A stretch of 64,000 nucleotides of DNA from Alkalicoccus luteus (GCA_052061695.1 JBPZEY010000014.1), one strand, 5' to 3'; counted from the first letter of the stretch, positions 8,199-16,559 are shown. Numbers and translations are program-made. Notes: generated from the letters alone by a model not told the origin.

Positions 8199-8312
8199 AT
8201 GAAATTGTTGATGTTCATGATGACTGCCGCCGCGTTACTGCTGATTGTTGGACCTGAGGCTGTTGATGTGTTTGAACCGCTCGGTAAAGGACTCCCTTAT
8301 AAGCACGGATGA
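8199..8312 (+). CDS. Candidate secreted pheromone precursor, 37 residues
   Basis: ATG at 8199 follows GGGAGGG at ideal spacing and a consensus promoter 34 bp upstream. The product begins MKLLMFMMTAAALLLIVG, a short Lys plus hydrophobic export segment, and ends with a polar tail VDVFEPLGKGLPYKHG. That is the build of PapR, NprX, Phr and SHP pheromone precursors, whose C-terminal 5-10 residues become the signal. It is divergent from the RNPP-type regulator gene with a 115-bp shared control region, the arrangement typical of Rgg/SHP pairs. The exact mature peptide cannot be told from sequence. It is transcribed towards a strong shared terminator. Confidence 0.68.
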   Translation: MKLLMFMMTAAALLLIVGPEAVDVFEPLGKGLPYKHG

Positions 8313-8363
8313 GCTTAGATATCGAGCCCCGCTCCTTTCTTCTGCTCTATCATTTTATTCGCT

Positions 8364-8400
8364 AAAAAGCTGCCCGGAAGTTTATCCGGGCAGCTTTTTC
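8364..8400. terminator. Bidirectional intrinsic terminator
   Basis: A 12-bp stem AAAGCTGCCCGG/CCGGGCAGCTTT (8366-8377 with 8386-8397) is flanked by T-runs on both strands. It serves the peptide ORF on plus and the azoreductase gene on minus. Confidence 0.85.
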
Positions 8401-8409
8401 ATGCTTCTA

Positions 8410-9036
8410 TTAGAAGCTGGACGCTGCTTCTTTTGTTTTTTCCAGACCGGCTTCAATAATCTCTCCGGCCTTATCGGGAAATTGATTGTGTCCTTCAATG
8501 ACGATACTGGTGCGGTCTTCAATACCGAAGAACGTCATAATGGTTTCCACGTAAGTTACAGCCATTTCCATTGACGCTGCTGCGCCTTCAGAATATACGC
8601 CGCCCCTTGCGTTCAACAGTACGACCCGCTTATCTGACAGAAGCCCCTGCGGCCCGTTCTCCGTATACTGGAACGTTGTGCCTGCCTGGCAGAGGTAGTC
8701 AAAGTACGTGTGCAGGACAGCCGGCACAGCAAAATTCCAAAGCGGAAACGCAATGACAATTTTGTCAGCTTTTAAAAACTGATCCAAGTATCCTTTAACG
8801 AGCTCTGCTGCTTCCTGCTCCTCAGCAGTCAGCTCCAGACCTTTCGCTGTTTTGAACATACCGTGAATTTTGTCCGCATCATAGTACGGGAGATTTTCTT
8901 CGAAAAGATCAAGCTCCTGAATCTGATCTTCAGGGTTTTCACTCATGTACTTTTCTTTAAAGGTATTGTACATCTGCAGACTAACCGCCTGATCATCCGG
9001 ACGGGAGTTTGCTTTAATAAATAACACGTCAGCCAT
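8410..9036 (-). CDS. azoR: FMN-dependent NADH azoreductase (AzoR/AcpD family)
   Basis: A 208-residue flavodoxin-fold protein, the usual family length. FMN-phosphate site SRPDDQAVS near residue 11, PLWNFAVPAVL near 98-108 and NARGGVYS near 145 are the standard AzoR motifs. Such enzymes reduce quinones and azo compounds by two electrons using NADH and help against electrophile stress. ATG at 9036 follows AGGAGGAAG. An inverted repeat at 9088-9114 upstream is a candidate site for a MarR/DUF24-type redox repressor, as is known for B. subtilis azoreductases. It is a single-gene unit. Confidence 0.92.
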   Translation of the reverse strand: MADVLFIKANSRPDDQAVSLQMYNTFKEKYMSENPEDQIQELDLFEENLPYYDADKIHGMFKTAKGLELTAEEQEAAELVKGYLDQFLKADKIVIAFPLWNFAVPAVLHTYFDYLCQAGTTFQYTENGPQGLLSDKRVVLLNARGGVYSEGAAASMEMAVTYVETIMTFFGIEDRTSIVIEGHNQFPDKAGEIIEAGLEKTKEAASSF

Positions 9037-9087
9037 CTGTATCTTCCTCCTGCATTCATGAAAATTGTCACTTTTATATAAGTGCTA

Positions 9088-9114
9088 ACAAAAATTTAGT
9101 TTAATTATTTTTGT
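9088..9114. promoter_or_regulatory. Inverted repeat upstream of azoR
   Basis: ACAAAAAT (9088-9095) and ATTTTTGT (9107-9114) form perfect 8-bp arms with an 11-base gap, 52-78 bp before the azoR start. The form fits a dimeric repressor site; the protein that binds is not known. Confidence 0.4.
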
Positions 9115-9220
9115 ACACAAAATCAAGCTTAGCTCCTTATGCTTTTCAAATTGGTTGATAAGACCTACAATAGAGACAGCATCCGGGAATCCGGAGAGAG
9201 ATTTAGCAGAGGGGGAGATT

Positions 9221-10534
9221 ATGGATAAGCGGCAGAAGCAGAGTCTAATTTTACTGATCAGCGGTATTGCCGCAGCAGGTGTGTTTTTATATGTGCTATT
9301 TTCAGAGCCTGCAGAAACACCGCAGAACGAGAACAGCGAGGATAACGAGCGATCGTTCGGGGAGCTCGATCCCGATCTGGACAGGGCAGCCGCAGCTGCT
9401 GAAGCGTTAATTGGGACACCGTTTGAATCCGATGGTACTGACCCGGAGAGCGGTCTGAACAGCTCGGGACTGATTCAGTATGTATTTGAAGAAGAAACGG
9501 GCATTCGCATGCCCCGTCTGGCAGCTCATCAACAGGACCTGGGAGAGGCCGTTCCGCTTGAGGAAGCACAGCGAGGAGACCTTGTCTTTTTTGAAGCGGA
9601 TACGCTGATGGCCGGGATGTATACCGGCGGTGAACAGGCCGTGGTTGTGTCGACAAGTGACGGGGCCGTTGAAGTTGATGTCACAGAAGGATTTTGGGGC
9701 GATCATTTTACGGAAGCACGGCGCTTGTCAGAACATGAAAAAGAGGCGCTTCACCCCTCTTCCTATACAGACCATGAACACCCTGCGGTTAGAGAATCGA
9801 TGCAGTATCTCGATACCCCTTACGAATTCGGCGGCAGTACGCTTGAAGCGTTCGACTGTTCCTTTTTCGTTCAGGAAGTGTACCGCGAAGCCGGGGACGT
9901 CTATCTTCCAAGGGTAACGATCGATCAGGTACAGACTGGTCAGGAGATTCAGCCCGACGAAACCAGACCAGGAGACGTACTTTACTTTTCAGATGTTGAC
10001 GTAGAAGATAGACTTCGCGAAGAAGGAGAAGTTACGCACGCCGGTATTTATCTCGGTGACGGCTTCATGATCCATGCCAGCCGGACCGAAAACAAAACGC
10101 AGATCAGCCGCCTGAACGATTACTGGGAGGATGCCTACACGGAGACACGCCGCTTTGATGACATGGCCGTCGAGAGTGACCTTCTCCGCACTGCCGCTGA
10201 TTACTTGAACGTACCGTTTGAAACAGGCGGCAGCTCACCGGAAGACGGTTTTAATACAAGCGGATTCGTCCGCCATGTATTCGATGAAGCAAGGGACCTT
10301 TCCCTTCCGGATCGAGCTGCATCCATGTGGGAAACCGGCTCCGAGGTAAGTCGGGACGCACTTGAACCTGAGGACGTGATTTTCTTTGAAGGAAGCAGCT
10401 CGCTGCTTCCAGGAATTTATATCGGCAATGATTTATTTTTCATAGCGAGTGAATCATCCGGTGTCACAATCCGTCACCTAGAGTACAGCGATTTCTTTGC
10501 GGACCGATTTGAAGGTGCACGGCGTATGCAATAA
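9221..10534 (+). CDS. Exported protein with three NlpC/P60 repeats, only the central one catalytic
   Basis: A 437-residue protein. Residues 8-27 are a signal anchor. Three NlpC/P60-like repeats follow at about 52-170, 187-312 and 318-436. The middle repeat has the full triad: C213 in EAFDCSFF, H273 in THAGIYLGD and H285 in MIHAS. In the first repeat the Cys position reads LNSSG and the His position MAGMYTGG; in the third they read FNTSG and LPGIYIGN, so both are pseudo-domains. NlpC/P60 enzymes cut gamma-D-Glu-mDAP peptide bonds in the cell wall. Start ATG 9221 follows GAGGGGGAG; the upstream in-frame codon at 9155 lacks one. Acidic linkers follow the anchor. Confidence 0.88.
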   Translation: MDKRQKQSLILLISGIAAAGVFLYVLFSEPAETPQNENSEDNERSFGELDPDLDRAAAAAEALIGTPFESDGTDPESGLNSSGLIQYVFEEETGIRMPRLAAHQQDLGEAVPLEEAQRGDLVFFEADTLMAGMYTGGEQAVVVSTSDGAVEVDVTEGFWGDHFTEARRLSEHEKEALHPSSYTDHEHPAVRESMQYLDTPYEFGGSTLEAFDCSFFVQEVYREAGDVYLPRVTIDQVQTGQEIQPDETRPGDVLYFSDVDVEDRLREEGEVTHAGIYLGDGFMIHASRTENKTQISRLNDYWEDAYTETRRFDDMAVESDLLRTAADYLNVPFETGGSSPEDGFNTSGFVRHVFDEARDLSLPDRAASMWETGSEVSRDALEPEDVIFFEGSSSLLPGIYIGNDLFFIASESSGVTIRHLEYSDFFADRFEGARRMQ

Positions 10535-10558
10535 CCTTCATCTATCCGCAAACAACCG

Positions 10559-10598
10559 CACAGGAGCAGGGGCCATTACCCTTGCTCCTGTGTTTTTT
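10559..10598 (+). terminator. Intrinsic terminator
   Basis: CACAGGAGCA and TGCTCCTGTG form a 10-bp stem followed by six T residues. Confidence 0.85.
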
Positions 10599-10705
10599 CG
10601 TGCGTGCAAGGATAGTTGCTTGGTTTCTTGACAGGAATACTGACATTGAGCCTGTGATCAGCAGCCGATATTGAAGGATCTCATAAGCTGGCCAGCCGCA
10701 CACCC

Positions 10706-10734
10706 TTTACAAATCGTAATAATTACGATATCAT
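10706..10734 (+). promoter_or_regulatory. rpsN2 promoter with a Zur box as its spacer
   Basis: TTTACA (10706-10711), a 17-base spacer and TATCAT (10729-10734). The spacer contains the perfect palindrome TCGTAATAATTACGA (10714-10728), the core of the Bacillus Zur box. Zn-bound Zur there would block RNA polymerase. Confidence 0.85.
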
Positions 10735-10739
10735 ACAAA

Positions 10740-10753
10740 ACGTAATGATTACT
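10740..10753 (+). promoter_or_regulatory. Second, imperfect Zur box
   Basis: ACGTAATGATTACT resembles a Zur half-palindrome pair and lies at the expected transcription start, 26 bp after the first box. Confidence 0.55.
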
Positions 10754-10780
10754 ATTTATATGAAGGGTGTGTCCGCATAG

Positions 10781-11050
10781 ATGGCAAAGAAGTCGAAGAT
10801 CGCAAAAGAAAAAAAGAGAATCGAAATGGTGGAACGCTATGCAGCGCTTCGCCGAGAGTTGAAAGAAAAAGGTGACTATGCAGCGCTGGCAAAGCTGCCC
10901 CGTGATTCAAATCCTATCCGCCTGACACGTCGGTGTGAACTGACGGGCCGTCCGCACGGCGTGCTGCGGAAGTTCCGGCTGTCGAGAATTGCTTTTCGTG
11001 AGCTCGCACATAAGGGCCAGATCCCCGGCGTCAAAAAGGCAAGCTGGTAA
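10781..11050 (+). CDS. rpsN2: 30S ribosomal protein S14, zinc-independent paralogue
   Basis: An 89-residue S14 with the C-terminal signature RRCELTGRPHGVLRKFRLSR. It lacks the paired CxxC motifs of the 61-residue zinc-binding S14, so it is the C-minus form (B. subtilis YhzA type). Under zinc starvation this form replaces the zinc protein in the small subunit and frees zinc. The Zur boxes upstream support exactly this role. ATG at 10781; GAAGGGTG upstream is the probable ribosome binding site. Monocistronic, ending at a strong terminator. Confidence 0.96.
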   Translation: MAKKSKIAKEKKRIEMVERYAALRRELKEKGDYAALAKLPRDSNPIRLTRRCELTGRPHGVLRKFRLSRIAFRELAHKGQIPGVKKASW

Positions 11051-11143
11051 AGCCGGCCGACAGGGTGTCCGAACCAATTCAAGAAAGGCTTTCTGGCTTT
11101 TCTTTGTAGACGTGAAAGTCAGCAAGTCCTTGATAACGGATCA

Positions 11144-11180
11144 AACCCGCTGCGTTTGACTCACGCAGCGGGTTTTTTAT
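11144..11180 (+). terminator. Intrinsic terminator after rpsN2
   Basis: A 12-bp stem AACCCGCTGCGT/ACGCAGCGGGTT (11144-11155 with 11163-11174) followed by a T-rich tract. Confidence 0.88.
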
Positions 11181-11349
11181 TTATTACGAGCATGTGCACT
11201 CATCGAATCCTCTGCAGAACGAATCCGGATGAATCAGCCATTTAAACATGGGCCTCTTCCGTCCAGAAACTCATTTTCCTGATTCAGCTTATGAAGCCTT
11301 AAAAAAGGGTAGAGTAGCTGTAATACAATGGAAAATGAGGTGTGGGAGT

Positions 11350-12204
11350 ATGCGCTACCGGATTGTGCACGAAAATAAATTTTTCTATGAAACCGATGTT
11401 GACCAAAGCCTGAACTACATGCGCTTGAAACCACGGACAGACGAATGCCAGCGGCTTTTGCACTATCAGCTTGAGATCGAGCCTGCCTCCATGACGCGGG
11501 AGAGCGTCGATATTTGGGGAAACAACGTCGAAACTTTTTTCATCCCTGAAAAGCACCGGGAGCTTCACGTAACGACGACGTCTGAGGTCAGCATTCAAAA
11601 AACACCGTTTATTCAATCGGTCCCCTATAAGAAAGAAATGCAGGAAATTTTCCATTCTCCATTATTTAAAAAGCACTACCTTGCCTTTCTAAAGTCTACA
11701 CCCTACACCTTTTTAGGTGATGCTCAGGTAGAGGAGATGCAGCAGCTGCTCGGACCTGTGGAAAACCCGGCGGAATATGCTGTGAAGGTCATGAACTTTA
11801 TTAACGGCGATTTCGATTACAACACGGAAACGACCGATGTTTCTACGACCGCTTCAGATTCGCTCCAGCAGCGAAGCGGTGTCTGTCAGGATTATACCCA
11901 CGTTATGCTTGGTCTGCTGCGCAGCAGCGGGATACCGGCTCGGTATGTCAGCGGATATTTATATATTGGAGAAGAGTCTGCCATGATCGGGGACGCCGCC
12001 AGCCATGCCTGGGTGGAAGTGATGATCCCCGGGGTGGGATGGTGCGGACTAGACCCGACAAATAATGTCGAAGCGCTCGAAAATCACGTCATTATCAGTA
12101 CCGGCAGAGACTATGCAGATCTGAGTCCATTTGAAGGCGTCTACCGAGGCGGCGGTCAGACGATGGAAGTGAACGTCAGCTGCACCCTGCTGGAAGATTA
12201 CTGA
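11350..12204 (+). CDS. Transglutaminase-like protein
   Basis: A 284-residue cytoplasmic protein. An N-terminal bacterial transglutaminase-like beta domain (about 1-85) precedes a core with the papain-like triad: C179 in RSGVCQDYTH, H219 in AASHAWVEV and D235 in GLDPTNN. Most such bacterial proteins are predicted peptidases or amidases of unknown substrate. The start ATG at 11350 follows GAGGTGTGGGAG and fits the family's MRYRIVH-type N-terminus; the longer frame from 11248 has no ribosome binding site. It stands alone between two terminators. Confidence 0.88.
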   Translation: MRYRIVHENKFFYETDVDQSLNYMRLKPRTDECQRLLHYQLEIEPASMTRESVDIWGNNVETFFIPEKHRELHVTTTSEVSIQKTPFIQSVPYKKEMQEIFHSPLFKKHYLAFLKSTPYTFLGDAQVEEMQQLLGPVENPAEYAVKVMNFINGDFDYNTETTDVSTTASDSLQQRSGVCQDYTHVMLGLLRSSGIPARYVSGYLYIGEESAMIGDAASHAWVEVMIPGVGWCGLDPTNNVEALENHVIISTGRDYADLSPFEGVYRGGGQTMEVNVSCTLLEDY

Positions 12205-12233
12205 ACTCGCGCAACCGTGCATCACCATCAAGA

Positions 12234-12275
12234 AGAGCCGATGCTCCCCCACAGCGGGACAGTATCGGCTCTTTG
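12234..12275. terminator. Terminator between convergent transglutaminase and murR genes
   Basis: AGAGCCGAT (12234-12242) pairs with ATCGGCTCT (12264-12272), followed by TTGTTT on plus and by TCTTG on minus; better on plus. Confidence 0.7.
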
Positions 12276-12296
12276 TTTGATGCTTGCTGACTCGTT

Positions 12297-13181
12297 TTAG
12301 CTTCTTCTGCCTTTTTTCATAAAATCCATTGCGTCCTTGATTTCTTTTAAATAATCAGAGGCAAGCTCGTATTGAGCCGTGACGACGCTTACGAATAAAA
12401 TGTCGATCATGTGCAGCTGTGCCAGCCTGGACGATGTTGCCCCGCTCCGGAATGGCGCAGGCACCTCTCTCGTCGCTGAGATGAAAAGCGGAATATCCGC
12501 TCTGTCTGCAATTGCTGAATGCCCGTAGCGGGTGAGGCTGATCGTAACAGCTCCACGCTGCTCTGCCAGCTGCAAAATTTTCAGCGTTTCGTACGTTTCC
12601 CCTGAAAAGGAAATACAAAAGACAACATCCTGTTCACTCACGTTGGCAATGTACATCGCTGCATTATGGATATCGGTAAAGCACGACACCGCCTTATTCA
12701 TCCGCAAAAACTTCTGTTGAGCGTCCTGGGCGATAATGCCTGAAGCTCCGACACCGAAAAAATGAATCCGTTCAGCATGCTGGAGTGCCTTTACGGCTCG
12801 TTCAAGCTCGCCGTAGTTCACTAGTTCAGCTGTTTCCTGGAGCGCCTGTACGCCGTTATTCGTCAGCTTATTGACGATCGCTTCCTGATCTTCGCCGGGC
12901 TCAATGTTGCTGTAGGAAACCTGCTGCCCTTTTTGCAAATCACCGGACACGCGCAGTTTCAGATCGGGAAACCCTTTTAATCCAAGTGACTTGCAGAGCC
13001 GGATGACAGCAGCACTGCTCGTACCGCTTACTTCCCCCAGTCGGGTCGCTGTCAGCTGGATCGCATCATTGGGATGTTCGATAATGTATTCTGCTACCTT
13101 TTTCTCTGAGCCCGGAAGCTTGTGCTTCATTTCATTCAGCATCACAAGTCCTCCGGAAAATGCTTTATGACTGACGTTCAC
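12297..13181 (-). CDS. murR: MurR/RpiR family transcriptional regulator
   Basis: A 294-residue protein with an N-terminal RpiR helix-turn-helix (about 15-90, SSAAVIRLCKSLGLKGFPDLK) and a C-terminal SIS sugar-phosphate-binding domain (about 130-260, HFFGVGASGIIAQDA, VVFCISFSGETYETL). RpiR regulators respond to phosphosugars; in MurNAc operons the ligand is MurNAc-6-phosphate. It is the last gene of the leftward operon with MurQ and a MurK-type kinase, which is why the symbol is proposed. GTG start at 13181 behind AAGGAGGT. Confidence 0.82.
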   Translation of the reverse strand: MNVSHKAFSGGLVMLNEMKHKLPGSEKKVAEYIIEHPNDAIQLTATRLGEVSGTSSAAVIRLCKSLGLKGFPDLKLRVSGDLQKGQQVSYSNIEPGEDQEAIVNKLTNNGVQALQETAELVNYGELERAVKALQHAERIHFFGVGASGIIAQDAQQKFLRMNKAVSCFTDIHNAAMYIANVSEQDVVFCISFSGETYETLKILQLAEQRGAVTISLTRYGHSAIADRADIPLFISATREVPAPFRSGATSSRLAQLHMIDILFVSVVTAQYELASDYLKEIKDAMDFMKKGRRS

Positions 13182-13212
13182 AGCCGTACCTCCTTCTATA
13201 TGCTTTCCAGCG

Positions 13213-14058
13213 CTAGCCTTTGATTGCTCCTTCTGTCATCCCTTTTGAGATCCGCCGCTGGAAAATGGCATAAAGAATAATGATCGGAATAATCGCGATC
13301 GTCAAGCTTGCAAACAAGGTGCCCCACGCATTGGTGTAGGAGGCCTCCCTGCTAATGAAATCGATCGCAAGTCCCAGTGTATAGTTTTCCCTCGACTGCA
13401 AAAAGATAAGCGCCATAAAATATTCATTCCAAAATTGAATCGCATTCATAATTGTAACCGTGATAATGCCGGACATGGAAAGCGGCGTAATGATTTTCCA
13501 TAAAATCCGATACGGGCTCATGCCGTCCATCGCAGCGGATTCTTCCAGCTCCTTTGGAATCGAGCCCATAAAGGTTGTTAATACGAAAATGCTGAACGGC
13601 AGCTGGGAGACGGCATATACGATAGAAAGACCGAACAAATTATCCAGCATACCGAAGTTCATCAGCAGGAAGAACAAAGGAATCCACCCCAGCACCATCG
13701 GAATCATCATCGCTGAAATGTACAAATTAAACAGCACGGTGCTTCCCTTGAATTCCATTCTCTCCAACGCGTAAGACGTCGGCACTGCCAGGGCTAAAGC
13801 CAGCAGGGAGCCGAGCACCGTTACGAGCAGACTGTTGAATACCCCAAGATCGATATTGTAATTGTTCCATGCATCAATAAAATTTTGAAATCCAAATGAT
13901 TCGGGCAGTCCCCACGGATTTGCATATATCTCTGCATTCGTTTTGAACGAACCGAGCATCATCCAGAAAATCGGATACAACACGGCGAGCGACCACAGCA
14001 CCAACGGAATCCGCAGGCCGAATCGCTTCAATATATGTCCTTTCTTTTTATCCTCCAT
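13213..14058 (-). CDS. CUT1 sugar ABC transporter permease, MalG-like
   Basis: A 281-residue membrane protein with about six transmembrane segments. The ABC permease EAA loop is seen as EELEESAAMDGMSPYRILWKIITP. The family imports sugars or oligosaccharides together with a MalF-like partner, a lipoprotein and a shared ATPase. No ATPase gene is in the operon, so a common MsmX-type ATPase elsewhere is expected. ATG at 14058; 29 bp separate it from the partner permease. Context suggests uptake of N-acetylmuramic acid or a muropeptide-derived sugar. Confidence 0.88.
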   Translation of the reverse strand: MEDKKKGHILKRFGLRIPLVLWSLAVLYPIFWMMLGSFKTNAEIYANPWGLPESFGFQNFIDAWNNYNIDLGVFNSLLVTVLGSLLALALAVPTSYALERMEFKGSTVLFNLYISAMMIPMVLGWIPLFFLLMNFGMLDNLFGLSIVYAVSQLPFSIFVLTTFMGSIPKELEESAAMDGMSPYRILWKIITPLSMSGIITVTIMNAIQFWNEYFMALIFLQSRENYTLGLAIDFISREASYTNAWGTLFASLTIAIIPIIILYAIFQRRISKGMTEGAIKG

Positions 14059-14087
14059 TGCTGTTCCTCCTCTGCATATCGCTCATG

Positions 14088-14981
14088 CTAATACTGCACT
14101 TTCTCCCGCTTCAGCAGTCTGGCGAGCACCAGCACTGTCACCAATGAAATGACCAGAATCATGACGCCGATCGTCGCTCCATAGCCGAAATTGTACTGCT
14201 CGAATGCCTGCTGATACAGGTAGGAGCCCATGACGTGGGTCGAATTGTTCGGACCGCCACCGGTCATGATCTGCACGATGATAAACGAGCCGTTCAGCGT
14301 CGTGATAACGATATAGAGGATGGAAACCTTGATTTGCGGCCAGAGCAGCGGTACGGTTACCTTCCAGAACTGCTGCCATTCTGTCGCTCCGTCAAGCTCT
14401 GCTGCTTCATAATAGCTCTTGGAGATCGTCGCAATGCCCCCCATCAACATCAGCATGAACAAACCGATCCCGGCCCAGATGGATGGCAGCACAAGAGAGG
14501 GAAGCGCCCACGTTTCGCTTCCAAGCCACGGGCGTGTTAAATTTTCCAGTCCTACTGCCTCCAAAGCAGAGTTCACCAGGCCGAGATTCGGATTGTAAAT
14601 GAACGTCCATAAAATCCCGATAACAACAACCGACATGATATTTGGGAAGAAAAAAATAATCCGGTAAAACGGTGCTTCCTTCAGCTTCATCTGCATGATC
14701 GCCACAGCGAAATACATTGCCAATACCATGATTCCGAGCACCTTCGTTACCACAAGAAAATAATCATGGAGGATGGTCCGCGGAATGATGCCATCGTTGA
14801 AGAGACGGATATAGTTATCAATTCCTACAAATTCCCGGTTTGCTGCTGCTCCGGACCAGCTGAAAAAGGAAAAATAAAGTCCGCTGATCATTGGATAAAG
14901 CGTAAATACAGCAAATAAAAGAAATGTCGGTACGAGACAGAATGCCAGAAATAAGTATTTTTGTTTTTTCGTCGTTACCAA
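14088..14981 (-). CDS. CUT1 sugar ABC transporter permease, MalF-like
   Basis: A 297-residue protein with about six membrane segments and the EAA loop YYEAAELDGATEWQQFWKVTVP. It pairs with the MalG-like permease that follows. The start is taken as TTG at 14981, preceded by AGAGAAGGGA at normal distance; another TTG at 15005 would add eight residues but lacks a good ribosome binding site. The distance from the binding-protein gene contains a hairpin that may lower permease expression. Confidence 0.87.
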   Translation of the reverse strand: MVTTKKQKYLFLAFCLVPTFLLFAVFTLYPMISGLYFSFFSWSGAAANREFVGIDNYIRLFNDGIIPRTILHDYFLVVTKVLGIMVLAMYFAVAIMQMKLKEAPFYRIIFFFPNIMSVVVIGILWTFIYNPNLGLVNSALEAVGLENLTRPWLGSETWALPSLVLPSIWAGIGLFMLMLMGGIATISKSYYEAAELDGATEWQQFWKVTVPLLWPQIKVSILYIVITTLNGSFIIVQIMTGGGPNNSTHVMGSYLYQQAFEQYNFGYGATIGVMILVISLVTVLVLARLLKREKVQY

Positions 14982-15044
14982 TGCTATCCCTTCTCTCCCG
15001 TTCAAACTTTGCGCGCTGCTTAGCCTCCGCGCTTTTATAAAAGT

Positions 15045-15073
15045 GGCTGTCCCGCCTGTATTCCGGGACAGCC
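15045..15073 (-). terminator. Intra-operon hairpin between binding-protein and permease genes
   Basis: GGCTGTCCCG and CGGGACAGCC form a 10-bp stem; on minus it is followed by ACTTTTAT. It probably causes partial termination or protects the 3' end of the binding-protein message, a common arrangement in ABC importer operons. Confidence 0.55.
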
Positions 15074-15120
15074 GATTTGTGTTACAAGGTGCTAAAGAGG
15101 ACCGTCTGCATCAGACTCTT

Positions 15121-16500
15121 TTATTCGCCTCTGTAGTCTGCTGTAGCAGCCTCTGCAGCCTCAATGAATTCATCTACTGTGCTGTTGCCAAGCATCAGAG
15201 CCGTCAGTGCATCCCCAATCGGCGTTTCCAAATCCGCGCTCATCGGATGCGGACGGTGGTAAATCTGCACCTGCTCTTCGTCATTGATCATCGCATTTGC
15301 CTCAATCAAATAATCCGGCACTTCTTCATTTTCGGATAGATCGACACCTTCCAGGTTCATGATGGCACCTGTATGCTCAGAGAAGAGCGTAGCGTACTCC
15401 TGAGTAAAGACAAATTCTACAAATGCTTTCGCAGCATCCGGATTGTCTGCATTTTCAGCTACAGCAAGCGGTCGAAGGTCTGGAACAATCGCATAAGGTT
15501 CTCCTTCGTCCTGCATCGGTGACGGAATAAAGCCAAATTCAAAGTCATCCGGCACATCCCCGGCCATTTCATTCGGCAGCCAGAATCCAACCGGGATAAA
15601 CGCGTTATCTCCGAGCAGGAAGTTCATCTGCGACTGCGTATGGTTTAATGCGCCAAATCCGTCATCAATGTATCCAGCTTCCTGCATCTCAGCTACCTTT
15701 TCCATTTGGGCAACGACCTCGTCCCGCTCCCAGACGCCTTCTTCACCGGTTACGATATCCGCCAGAAGCTCATCCCCTCCAGCTGCACCGAATGCAGGTG
15801 TGAGTACACCGCGCAGGAAGTAGTAAGGGTGCTGTCCTGTCGTTACGAATGGTTGAATATCTTCATTGCTTTGAATATCCCCCATTGTATCCATGTAGCT
15901 AGGGAAATCTTCAGGAACGTCATACCCTTCTGCTTCAAACTGGGCGGCGTTATACCAAGTGCCCCACGTATCAAACACAAGCGGCAGGCTGTAGATTTGT
16001 CCGTCATATGTGGCCGGATCTACGATAAAGCTGTCAGAAAGCATGTTGCCGTCTGCTGTCTCCACCTCTTCAAGCCAGTCAGTTAAGTCCATCAGCTGTC
16101 CATCTTCCACCATCTGAGTTTCACTGGATCCAGCTCCGTCTATATACACAACATCAGGCGGATCGTCGGACACCCAGCGCGATCTCATTTCATCATTAAC
16201 GTTCGGTCCTGCATGTTCAATGATTTCCACGTCCGGATACTCTTCCTGAAAATCTGCAATGACTTCCTTCCACCACGAGTCGCCGTAGCCTCCTACAAAA
16301 TACTGAATCTCAAGCTCGCCTGAGATGTCGCCATCTCCGCTTTCTCCGTTGTCAGCTGCGGCGTTGCTGTTATTATTGTTCTCCTCTGCTTCTGCCCCAT
16401 TGCCGTTGTTTTCTTCTTCTCCGCCGCATGCTGCCAAGAGTCCGATCATAAGACCAGTGGAGCATGCTGCTGTCAGCGAACGCTTCATTGATTTTTTCAC
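15121..16500 (-). CDS. Sugar ABC transporter substrate-binding lipoprotein
   Basis: A 459-residue family 1 extracellular solute-binding protein. The lipobox LLAAC gives lipidated C25, followed by an acidic Asn/Glu/Gly-rich linker. The mature part carries the usual beginning ELEIQYFVGGYGDSWWKEVI and binding-site aromatic residues. GTG start at 16500 is chosen for GGGGGAAG upstream and the short basic signal peptide; the longer in-frame extension to 16692 lies inside murQ. Substrate is inferred from MurQ and MurK next door to be MurNAc or a related cell-wall sugar; a GlcNAc-containing disaccharide is the main alternative. Confidence 0.87.
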   Translation of the reverse strand: MKKSMKRSLTAACSTGLMIGLLAACGGEEENNGNGAEAEENNNNSNAAADNGESGDGDISGELEIQYFVGGYGDSWWKEVIADFQEEYPDVEIIEHAGPNVNDEMRSRWVSDDPPDVVYIDGAGSSETQMVEDGQLMDLTDWLEEVETADGNMLSDSFIVDPATYDGQIYSLPLVFDTWGTWYNAAQFEAEGYDVPEDFPSYMDTMGDIQSNEDIQPFVTTGQHPYYFLRGVLTPAFGAAGGDELLADIVTGEEGVWERDEVVAQMEKVAEMQEAGYIDDGFGALNHTQSQMNFLLGDNAFIPVGFWLPNEMAGDVPDDFEFGFIPSPMQDEGEPYAIVPDLRPLAVAENADNPDAAKAFVEFVFTQEYATLFSEHTGAIMNLEGVDLSENEEVPDYLIEANAMINDEEQVQIYHRPHPMSADLETPIGDALTALMLGNSTVDEFIEAAEAATADYRGE

Positions 16501-16559
16501 TTTTTCTTCCCCCTTCAGAAAGTTAGTGTATGATGAAACGCCGAATAAATTCGGCCGGA

